Of a DNA stretch of 64,000 nucleotides, positions 15,316 through 27,300 are shown piece after piece. Under the pieces are notes generated by a model. That model was not told where the DNA came from. It worked only from the letters and a program-made list of their open reading frames with translations, and ran no database searches. The DNA lies in assembly GCA_029582165.1 (NCBI GenBank), contig CM055874.1, forward strand, positions 47,181,769 to 47,245,768. Reading direction: 5' to 3'. Position 1 is the first letter of the stretch. Each line of letters opens with the position of its first letter. The stretch comes from Portulaca oleracea. Its lineage: Eukaryota > Streptophyta > Magnoliopsida > Caryophyllales > Portulacaceae. A program made the position numbers and the translations under genes.

Positions 15316-18300
15316 TTAGCTTTCTGGGTTTTCATTTGACTGACTTTCGGTGCTGTTTAAGCTTGAATTTTCAGCCTCGGCTTCAGCAGTTTCAGAATTA
15401 TCAGGTACCACATCTGAATTATCAGGTACCACATCTGCTGGACTTGCTTCAGAAAGAACAATGACTGTGTTACCCTCTGAAGAAGCTGCTGCTTGTTCAT
15501 TTGCGGGTGCAGCTTCGGTTTCCTGAGCCTTGGGCATGGGTTTGAAATACGACACTCCAAATTTTTGACCGTGAGTTAGTCCCGGGCAGAACCCCTGTAT
15601 AGCAAAGAAAGTCTTAACATCAATCAAAAGGCATGCTAGGAGGCTTTCGCCCGTCATGACATACTAACATGTATCAGGTCGGGTTTGGGGCAAAAAATTC
15701 GGGTTGTCCAAATTTAGTGTCAAGTTCGGGTTCGGACAATTTGGTGTCAAGTTCGGATTCAGACACTGTCCAAACCCTAACTCAATTGTGAAATTCGGAC
15801 AGGAAATTGAAGTTGTCTAGATTTAGTGTCAAATTTGGGTCCGTACATATTTTGAACCTGAACCCAAACGTGAAATTGTGTAAAATTAGAGTTCGGACAA
15901 ATTTGGTCTAATTGGATGATTTGGGTCAGGGTTTGCACATGACAGTGCCCAAATTCGAAATTCGGATAGGGTTCGGGTTTGAAAAATTTGTCGCCAAATG
16001 TCCGAACTCGAATTGACCCAAACCCAAATTTTCACCACACGCTACTGACATGCATATATGTCACATCTTCGAAACCCCTATTAAATCATCTGCAATAACC
16101 GATACCTTCAACTTCCAAGGGCAGTAAAGGAGAGGGAGTTTTGATACTATCATTGAATTGAGTTGTCATTATATTGACACAATCACATGTAGCACCAAAA
16201 GCTAACCCCCCATTAGCCCCCACCCATGTTACCTTTGTTTCCAGTAGCACATGTGGAACTCTGTCATTTAAAATTCCAAGTGACCACCATTCTATAACTG
16301 CCCAGTTTCCATTTGACCCGGCAAAATAGACAGATGGGTCGGGCTGCTTTCATGTCGGGTCTGTATCAGTTTATGCCATAGTTAGATCAAGTTACTATCT
16401 GGTCCATCTCATTTTTATTCAAAATCACAACCGGATAAGCTGTTGATTTGTCCAATAAAAGTGCATATCAATGCAGGACAGCAAAGGGTCATAATAGACT
16501 TTGGTCACAGTTTTACAGCTTCAGGTCTGGATCGGGTCAGGTTGTTCATGACAGTTAAAACAGTTAGAGCTTTTATTCAGGTCTTAAGAACAAAAGGGTC
16601 AAAGCTTAGTGTTTGCCCGGTTTTACTCCTCAATGTTATATTCCTCTGGTTGATTAAAACAAAACTTGCCATGGGAAAAAAGAGGTACGAGCCACCACGT
16701 TTCACATCCAAGCCTATGATCAGCTCAACATAGGGGCCCACTAGCACTGTCAAATATCCAGGTTCAAGTCACTCCATGCCCGGAGTCCACTTGATCAGTC
16801 AAATATCCAAGTTCAGGTCATTCAGGTCCAAAGCCCATTTGGGCTGTCAGCCTGTCAAATATCCGGGTTCAGGTCATTTCGAGTCCGGATCAATCAGACA
16901 TCTACCCAATTTTTGACAAGTTCATACCGGGTCAGAGACGAGCCTAAATTTTGGTTCGGACAACAGAAATAAGAGAATATTGTATCAGTACCCAGAACAA
17001 ATCAGCCAATATCAAAATTCAGACGAAAAATCCATGGCCGCACCCGGTTCTTCTGGGTCAGAGCGAACCAGGCATCTGAGTCAGACAATTTTTTCACAGC
17101 CCGAGGGGATGCATAGATAGAATTAACAGATAAAAGTAGACATCTAGCTGACCTTGATGGACCCCGAGCCAGAAGTTTGTTTTCTATTAGACGAGCCAGA
17201 TAGCAACCGGTTCGCCTCCCATCCTCGGTAAATTCCACCACTACCGTTTGCTTCTTGAGTATTGTCAGGGGCAATGGGAGCGTGTCGCTTCTTTATAAAG
17301 GTACCATTGTAACTGTTACAGTATGCGCCGTAATATGAGCAATGTTCGCGTGCAAGAGATAATTGAGGGGTAGCCGGCAGTAGATGGCCTTCTGTACTGA
17401 AAATGTACCTGCAAATGGAGTAACCAAATTATAAACAAAATATGGAAAGTGTACTACAAAACCAAAAACAATGATGTTTAATGGGAAGTGAGAAGTAATG
17501 TTTGACGCATGGTACTTACTTGTACGGTCCACTTTCAACAAGGTTATCAGGACCCACGGCTAAATCAAAAAGCAGCCACAGATATTTGACCTGCACAGAT
17601 GAAAAATGAGCAAAATACGTTTTCCAGAGAAGCAAAACATCGAGCCTAAGCGCAATGAGACATGAGGTGAATTGCAAGAAGAGTGAACAGAGACCAGAAA
17701 CGCCAAATCCACCAAAAAAAAACCGTGTCAGTTGCTGGTTTTAACAAATTGAAATAAAAAATCTTGATTATGTGGGTGTGACAGTGAGAAGGGTAATGGT
17801 TTACCCCTGAGTTGCAAACAGGATGCTTCCTATTGCAATGATTGCATACATTCAGATTTTCGTGTTCAAAAAGCATCCCTAACTTGTCTTTCTTGCTTTT
17901 TTTTCCAGCCCCAAACTCTCAACTATTCTTATGACCAGGGTTGCAATTTCTCTTTTTGGTGGGTCTCATGGAATTTGATAACTGCCTAGTGCCTACATCC
18001 GGATCCCCATGATCAACCACATAGCTCACTATAGCACTAAAGCATGCCATAAAAATGGCAAATAAAAAGTCTCTACACGCACTTAGGCAGAATTATCCTT
18101 CAAATATGCAAGAAATTTTCTGTTTGCATTATGTAGTTGAATTTCTCAAAGAGATGCGATCTTTACCGTTTCAGCTAGAAAAAAGCTCTCCATGTGATCT
18201 TCTCTTTTGTGATCCTCAACATCAGTTATATGACAATATCCACAGGGGCATCTCGCTCCGTACTGCAAGCTGGAGACTATATCACGGCCCACATCAAGAT

Positions 18301-21300
18301 ACCTTCAAGAATGAACTTCACTGTTAAAAAGATGCACCAAGAAGTTTCAGAAGTACAATAATGTCCAAAGACACAGGAGATGTGTTTCCAAATAAACAAC
18401 GAAAAAAACCAGACAATTTCATTCATAGCTGTTTTCTTATTGGCTGTCATTATATAGGTCTTGTCACAAGACTTGCGAAATATTAGAAAAAGATAGTTCA
18501 AGAATAAGATACTGTTTCTGACATATTAGTAATAAAGTATAACATACTTAACATTCCCTTTGTTTGAAGCGTTAAGCATGCTATCAAACACAAATAGTTT
18601 GTCTTCAAAACTTACAGGATTCCTTTATGGATTTCTCTTATTGAAGAACAATTCTAATGGATTTTTGAACAATGCTATGCCTTGGTGCGATAATATTGAA
18701 AAGAATGAGATCCTTCCATGTTTAGAATCAAGTAAATAAATAAAAAATCAACCTGGGATCTCTAGTAGCCTTGTAGAGCCAATAAGTACTTTCAACTAAC
18801 TCAGGTCGTAGTGGGTAGCTCTTTTGCCCGTGCTGAAATCAAAAATAAAAAATAAGCCAATGATGTCATCATATTACCGATGACCATAGAGATAAAGTAC
18901 TCGTAACTCAGAAAACGGAATACACAACCCAAGCTGAGATAAGAGAGCAAAACATAAGCGTAAAACAAAGCATTTAAGCACAAGGGGCCCAAAAACCAAA
19001 GAGACGCCATCAATAAAATACTCAAGCTCAGCCTCATGGACTAAGAGCATTTTCATGTCAAAATGCTCACAGTCACAGTGTCAGACAGCAAGCTGAGTTT
19101 CCAACACCACAGAAAATGAATTTACAAGATTCACCGGGCTCAAAATATGTTAAAATTTACCTGAACGTTGAAAGTAGCTAGATTAAAACCCTCAGGGGTG
19201 AAGCCGTATTTTCTCCAAACGCTATAGAAGGCAGCATGTGTACGAATAGCCGGCTCAACATCCCCAGCTAAAACCTTTTACATATAAATTACATCAGCTC
19301 CTCTTGCCATCTGACCAATACAGTATCCCGTTGGACAAAGATGGAAGCACTTTTTAATCAATAGCTGAAGCTTAGCTTATCTGAGAACCAAGAATTTTTA
19401 CCTGTAAACCAGGCCAGAATGCCTGTAAACTATTGAACAATGGCCAGACAATAGCAGCAGAGTCCATATTCACTTCTACATACCTAAAGTGATGTCCATT
19501 TTTAGTCAGAAATTCTTGCAAACTTTCATGGTGAGACTAAAATTTATGGAATAAATAAATAAATAAATAAATGAAGGAAAGGAAAGGAAAATTGGACGTA
19601 AATACTCCAACCTTTAGGGTTATTGGATAAAACTATACCAACCCTTTTTCCTTGGGCATAAGTAGTATGACCTTTGGAGGGTGTTATTTTTTACAGATTT
19701 TACCCATTTTCTTGACCTTCAACTCACTGGATAGCAATATAGCATACACGGATAATTGTTTTGGGCAGGTGGATGTGGACTCACCAACTATACAGAGTCA
19801 TGTTACTTATTCAAAACTATCGTCCAAACAAATTTTTGAATGAGCAAAAGTTTAAAAAAACTTGGTAAAAGTCTGTCAGAAATAACACCCTCTAAAGATC
19901 ATAATGTTTATGGTCAAGAAAAATGGTTGGTATATTTCCGTCCAATAGCCCTAAAAGTTGGTATAATTTTAGGTAAATAACCCTCAACAGAAATGTGAAT
20001 TGATGTGACTTGATAGCGTACAGAGAACAACAATCTACCAGGGATCAGTAAAAAGATATCGCATTACAGCCTCATAAGCTTCTTGAAAGATGAAAAGATA
20101 CTCCTCATCTCCAAACAATAAGAAAGCCTGCCCAAAAGATAGACATACATATCAGGGAATTCCATTCACCATTAATTCCCGGAAAATCCCAAGAGCAATC
20201 AGATTACAATCTTTAGGACAACATCAATTTTGGTAAATACTGACAAATTCCCTTTTTTATTGAGTACTGAAAAGGTGTACTAAAGGACACCAAGGGGATG
20301 TGCCCCATTTACAAAAGGAGGCTAAATACTAACCACAAGGTTTCAAGCATTTAGGCCCTCTACAATAATCTCATCCACATAAGCCAACAAATAAACCCAC
20401 AAACTTGTCAAATATGACAAGACAAATATGTTTCTCACAACTGATAACGAGACTATCGCCTGTCTGATCTAAGCCCTTTAAATTAAGGCTACATATTTTC
20501 ACATCAATTATCTAAAGAAAAAGAGAAAAAAAAGTTGTCTGGACTATACTTTACTGTAAATACAAAGTGCATATATCACAATTCACAAACTTGGAAACCT
20601 CAATTCAGAAAGAAAACATGAAAAAGTTCACAACTATGGCAAGTGGAACACCTACAATGGTCCTACACACATGTTCGAAGGCAATGATCTTAGTCCTATA
20701 ATTTTACTGGCTCCCTTTTGCTACAATCTTATGACTCCATTCCCTACTCTGACGCCTTGCCATTCAGTGATTGGCAATGGCATAGATAAATGATTTAACA
20801 TTAAATCATGACCGAGTTACTGCCACATAATCAGGGAAAGAAAAGAGGGTGCATCGCATCCCCATAGAATACGAACCTTCAAAAGATATTCATAGAATGA
20901 GTCAATACTCGTTCCAATTCCAGCATCCTGCAAAAAAAAAATGTAAGTAACACGACATATAGATGCCTCCAACTGGAAACCAACAGAAGATTTGCTGCGA
21001 CATAGACACAGGAAAAAGGTCCAAAATTAACCTAGCAAAGCATGCCCTATATTTTAAAGGCTGGTCAGGATGACGTTGATTAGGAGGGGGTTCGGGGCAC
21101 TTAAGAGGAGTAGCAAACTAGGGGGTAGAGGTAAGGCAAGTATGTACATATAAGTTCACATACAAGTTCATGTCAAATGGCATTTACTATCACACAAGCT
21201 TCTAGAAGCACATCTGCAAAGATCCAAGCATGTCTATATGTTCATGCATCCCCATCAACTGACACTTGACTTCCTCATGACTCTCATCAATATCTACATC

Positions 21301-24300
21301 AACTTCAATATCAACAGAAAACAAAACTCATTCAGTACAAGGAACAAAGATTAAAAGGTGACCAAACTTCAAAATCCAAGCTTTCTGGCAGACAAGGATA
21401 GAGGAAACAAGACAGGAGCAGTTGAACGGTGGGATCTTATAATTCAGAAAAATAGAACAGAACCATAAAAGTTTTGTTGAGACACCAAACAGTTTAACTG
21501 ATACCTTTTGCGTCCATTCGCCCGTAAAGACATTAATATGTGCACCTACTAAGTCAAGCTTAGAACGACGGGCCCACAATCCGAGAACTGCATTCTTCGT
21601 GACTTGCTCAAACACTGCATTTCATACACAAGAGTAAGCATGTAATGTACCATGGAAAGTAAGGCCTGCTCTCCAAATAAGGCAAAGAGGGTCCAAATTG
21701 CACGATCGGTTTATTATTCATAATACAAGTCCTGGAATAATACTCAGTTGAATAGGCCTCACAAATAGGATAAATATCACAACATTGCAAAAGACAGCTA
21801 CAGAAATAGACATGTAGCTACAAGTGAAGTAAAACGAAACAATTTCTTATAAGGACACAATATTGTAATATGTAACCCTGCATAACCGGTCGAGCACAAA
21901 TTTAACAAGTTTCGGTTAATTTTCTAATCACCTTTTCTGTTTTTTTTTTTTTGGGGGGGGGGGGGGGGGGTGTTCAACCTTGTCTGCTCATAAATGCTGA
22001 AGACTACATACCAGGGTTATTTGTTAAGCGGCTTAGAATCCCAAATTCTAAAGTCAAAGTCCCACCACCAGCTGTAGACGTTATCTGAAAGAAGCCAAAA
22101 AGCGATCAGATATAGCATGTCATATAGAACTTTTACACACTATCAAGGCAAACTCGCATTAAACAGAGAGGACACGAGAATCAAATGAATTCCAGTTCAA
22201 GTTTCGCTGTTCCAATCTTTCAGAGCCTGACAAGCCTCTAAGGCCCATTGTTTGTCCAAACAATCAATAAAATACCAGGCTAAGCTTACAATTAGTGGAA
22301 AGCTGTCGCATGTAATGTTATCATCCAATTATTCATTAAAGAAGGGGCAAGAAAGAGACAATGAATTGTACCTTACTTTCATTTTCATCTACTCCATGCC
22401 TTAAATTTACAGATCCAAAAGGAATCCCTGAAAAAGAAAGTAGCATTCAAGACTATCATAATATGCAAAAACACCTTTTCCAAGTGTTTTTTACATGATT
22501 TGGAATTTGAGAATATTGCTTGGAGTGTTAAAATATAAAAAGATAACTAAACCTGTAGGGGTGTCAAAGGCTGGCAGCATGCGATTGCCAAGATCCTCAG
22601 CCAAATGAAGTAATTCATTGTCATATGATGGGATTCTCATACCCTGAAATCAAAATACACAAACCACTATGTGTGATGATGAGGCACCTTTGAAAACATT
22701 GCATCTCTTTATATGTTACTAGTTAATAAATATGGTTTTCCTTTATTGAGAGGAAGGCTGGGATTAAAATAGCGCGAGGCGCAAAATAGCGCAAGGGTCC
22801 CCGAGGCGCGAGGCGCGAGGCGCGCGGCGATGGCGCGCGCCTCACGCACGTGAGGCGCACAAAAGCTCAATTTTGCTTCAAAATCATGTAGAAGCTATAT
22901 TTTCACATAATGAACTCAAAAATAACATAAAAAATTAGATTAGACACAATTAATATGACGAAAAATCACGCAAATATGCTTGACATACGATATAATACTA
23001 AATTAGTCTTCAAAAGAGATAAACAAGCATAGTCATTTAAAGAAAACATAAAAAAACACATTACACTAGCAGAACCTCCTTCCCCGAGGTCTTATGTCCA
23101 CAAAAGTCACAATAGAATACACTTATATTATTTGGATCTCGTCGTGAGTACTTCCAAGCAGGATCATCAGATTTAGGTTGGCTTGAACCACTAGCAGAAC
23201 CTCCTTCCCCCTCCATAACTCACAGTCTCACACTCAGCCCACCCCCCCACTCCACTCACTGCCCAACAGACCAAAAGCTACAAAATAAACACCAGCCACA
23301 GCAACCAAATTAAAACAGTAGGCAAGCAAACAGAGAGCAAATAAAGATAAAAAGAAAAAGAAATGCAGAAGGAGCAAATGTCTGTGACAGCGTGACTCAC
23401 TGCCCAGAAATTTAAAAAAAAAAAAAAAAAAAGAGGATGAAGAACCAGCAGGCAGCAGCAGCAGCACACAGAAGAAGAAAAGAAGCAGGCAGAGGAAGAA
23501 AAGAAGAAAAGAAGAAGAAGAAGAAGAAGAAGAAGAAGAAGAAGAAGAAGCAGCAGCAGGCAGAGGAAGAAGAAGAAGAAGAAGCAGCAGCAGAAGAAGA
23601 ACGCAGAGGAAGAAGAAGAAGAAGAAGAAGAAGAAGAAGAAGAAGAAGAGAAGAAGCAGGCAGAGGAAGAAGAAGAAGAAGAGAAGAAGAAGAAGACATA
23701 CCTGAGTTGGAGCAGCACGCACAGAGGCAGAGAAGCAGCACCACGCGTGAGATTTGTGAAATGAGGGAATTTCAGGCAGGCTAGGGTTTTTACCCAAAAA
23801 TAAAAGCTTTTCCCTTGTTTTTTCAAAAATAGCACAGTAAAAAAAAGTAAAAAAAAAAATTGAACAGTACAAAATTCATGTAGCGCGCGCCTCGTGCGCC
23901 ACGCGCCACGCGCCTTTGCACACATAGCGCGCGCCTCGTGAACTGCGCTACGCCTCGACAGTTCGTAGCGCTGTGGGTTGCGCTACAGCGCCTCGTGCGC
24001 TATAGCGCGCGCCACGCGCGCTATTTTAAACACAGGAGGAAGGTATATGAGGAAAAGAACATATTTATATACCTACGATTGACATTGCAATCTAAAACGG
24101 GGAGAACAAATGAACAATTATCTTTTTAAAGATGGTCTTTGAAAGCAACAACAGACCACCAACACCAGTTGTGTGTTCTTTTAGAGGGTAAGGGTAGGAT
24201 GGGCAAATTTTGGTAAATTTTGGCTGAGAAAGTTTTGGAGAACGTGAAAATTTTTGGAAAAGTTGGATAATTTGAGTAATGTGTATAGGAGTATTTGTAA

Positions 24301-27300
24301 TATGTTTCGTAAAATTTTCAAAATTTTACACGTTCTCTTAGATCTTTCTCAACCAAAATTTACCTAACCAAACCTTACCCTCAAAGGAACACACGTGTGG
24401 ATGCGAGGTGCTAAAACCTTAACCAAAACCCACATAAAATAACAAGTATTTGTCATAGCCAGCTTAAAAGCAGTAAGACCCCTCCAGAAATAACATATGA
24501 TTGTCATTCATTAAGACCTTTAACTTTTGAGCTTTACATCCCCTAGTCCTCTACATCTTTTTTTTATAGAAAAAAGATATATATTAGAATAGGAGTAAAG
24601 AACTGATGCTCAACAAGCACCATACAAGGTTATGTACAACCATGAGACAAACTGTCCACAAAATCTACCAAATCAAAATAGGAGCTAAACTTTCCATTAA
24701 CCCAAAAGAAGAGAGAGTTGACAAAACTGTCATTCAATCTCTGTAGAGGGATTTCAACCGCTTCATAAACCCTTCGGTTCCTTTCCTTCCAAATAACCCA
24801 AAAAATCACATGATGTATGACCAAAGCCTTCTTCTTCTTGGGTTTCCTACCAAAGAAACTCTCCCACGATAGGAGATAACCCCTAATAGAATAAGAAACA
24901 GCCTAAGACACACCAAGACAACTCAAAGCTAAAGCCCAAAGAGATCTAGCGAAGTCACAATGCAACAAAAGATGATTCGGAGATACCAGATCCCTCTAGC
25001 ATATGCTACACCTATTAGCCAAATTTCTCCCCCTTGTTTGTAAGTTGTCACAAGTCAAGATGCTCTCATGAGTCACTTCCCAGACAAAAAACGTAACCTC
25101 CAAAGGGGCATAAGACTTCCAAGTGATGATAGATGGAAAAGTTCCAGCCTCAAAAAGATGCAAATGGCAAGAATCCATAGTACGAAGATATGAACAATAG
25201 GAGCTCACAGAGAAATCCCCATTCTTACTCAATACTCATCTCACCGAGTCGAGAGAAGAGTCCCCAAATTTGGCCTCATTAAGGGTATTGAAGAAACTAA
25301 CCAAACTGGCTTCGTCAGCAAACCCACCCCAAAACAAAAATAGGGGACCAAACAGTAGACCCTAAAGATTGCTCCTGATAATCAGCAACAAAAGCATTTC
25401 TAACCACTGCAAGAGCATAAAGATCTGGGAAGAGATCTTTCAAAGGAGCTTCAAAGCACCAACAGTCATGCCAAAAGGAGATGGCAAAACCATCACCCAC
25501 AAGAAAAGAAACGAGTGGATAGAAGCACTCCCACCCTTTAACGATATACTTCCAAAGACTACAACCATAATTTACCCAGCAATTTGTTGAAGACCGTTAA
25601 ATATCTCTATTCCTCTTAAAGGATTCATGGAGGACAATACTACTAGTTGCATTTAGCCTATTGCATAGAAATAGGTGTACTCACAGACCACTCTCCAAAA
25701 AAATTCAAGCCACGTCCTGTACATCTCATCAAGAATGCTTGCACCAACCAACCTCCTTTTTCAAAATTCTTACATCAATAGGTAGCCTAATGATAAAGAA
25801 AGAGTTGCATAAACACAAACCCCAAGGTCTACAGACCCCAAGCTTGATGGGTTCGCATTTATTTGGGAAACTAAAGGACTTTCTGTTTAAGTTTAACCAT
25901 TACCCCCTCCAGTCATCCCCTCACAAGTATATGAACACGTCTGATTTTCACATAGGATTTAATGAAGTTTATGCAGATCTAAACAAGGGCCATACTTTCT
26001 TAGCTACAACTAAAATGAGGAAGCAATCTCAACAGGGTAGGAAAGGGTCCAAATCCGCCCATGCTAGAGATGGGATGAATACAGTGTGCACGTCAGGAGC
26101 CTACAATCCAAGTTTTCAACCACAATCCTTCACATAACATATGACCCAATGCCTAGATGTAGAAGAATCCATGCTCCCTATGTCCACGTAACAAAGCTTT
26201 TCATGAGTCCATCCCATGCCATCCAAGTAATAAACCCAAAACAACATTTTGTACCGACCACTAGTCAAGCTAATCATATAAAAGTCTATGCCTCGAATCT
26301 CAATAGAAAGTTCCATCTAGGCTTCTACAATACAAGAGTAAAAGAGTTTTTCTTTTCTTTTCTTTTTTACAGGAAAAAGATATGTGTTAACAACCACTAG
26401 TCAAGCTGATCACACAGATCTGTGTTGGCCTCATTAAGGGTGTTGAAAAAACTAACCAAATAGCCTTCATCAACAAATCCATCCCAAATGAAAATAAGAG
26501 ACCAAACATTAGACCCTAAAGACTGTTCTTGTTAATCTGCAACAGAAGCATTTCTACCCGCTGCAAGAACATATAGAGCACGGAAGAGATCTTTCAAAGG
26601 AGCCTCAAAGCACCAACGATCATGCCAACAGGAAAAGGTAGAACGAACCATTGCCAACAACAAAAGGAACACATGGATAGAAACGCTCCCACCCCTTAAC
26701 CATATACTTCCAAAGCCTACAACCATATGAACCATTCGATATCGAGGGTACCCACCCACAACCCACTTGAACATATTTGATCGTAATTACCTTCCTCCAG
26801 AGATTACCCTTCTCACTCATGAATCTCCACAACCACTTCCCCAAAAGAGCCATATTACAAAGTCGTAAATCTCTTACACCAAGTCCCCCCATCGATAGAG
26901 ATTGCTCCACAGTGTTCCATCTCACCAAGTGATACTTGCAATCGCTCCCGAAAGCACCCCAAAAGAATTTTCTTTGAATTCCTTCCAACTTATTAGCCAC
27001 TGAAGAAGGAATTGGGAAAATAGAAAGAAAGTAAGTTGAAATGCTTGAGAGAACACTCCTACAAGAGTTAATCTCCCCCCTTTGGACAAATATTGTGATT
27101 TTCTTGAAACTTGGACCAAGGTATGTAGACAGAAAACATTGATATCACAACCCAAAATAACCGCTAGAAATTGCAAATTGTCCACTTGACCCACAAGCAT
27201 GATAGAACCTTTTTCCAATTTAATCCTCAAACCTGAAGCAGCATTTCGAACCAAGTAAGAATGAAACGAAGATTCACCATCCGTTCGCAATCATTGTCAC

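Larger units (their letters stand above)
22758..24035 (-). mobile_element. hAT-family DNA transposon with 8-bp TSD, internally deleted
   Basis: A 1278-bp element has matching termini: CTGGGATTAAAATAGCGCG at left, and the inverted right end CTGTGTTTAAAATAGCGCG. The 8 bases GAGGAAGG flank it exactly on both sides (22750-22757 and 24036-24043), the hAT signature. Both subterminal regions are dense in GCGCGAGGCGC / GCGCGCCTCGTGCGC words, likely transposase-binding sites. A 51-residue ORF with a BED-type zinc-finger start lies inside, and a long GAA/GAG/GCA array occupies about 23440-23700. Most of the transposase is missing, so it is non-autonomous. Confidence 0.9.

Noticed and set aside
15316..15657. 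Stand-alone 113-aa protein starting at 15657
   Set aside because: The codons upstream of GFCPGLTHG are intronic; an acceptor (ATACAG) at 15595 joins it in phase to the mannosidase.
23234..23925. Long ORFs on both strands (up to 215 aa) around 23.2-23.9 kb
   Set aside because: They are translations of the GAA/GCA triplet array and poly-A run inside the hAT element, with homopolymeric Ser/Phe/Leu or Lys/Glu/Arg content and no domain.
25661..26400. + strand ORFs (158 and 104 aa) between the LINE fragments
   Set aside because: No recognisable domain and opposite to the LINE orientation; the minus strand is also full of stops. Treated as decayed repeat.
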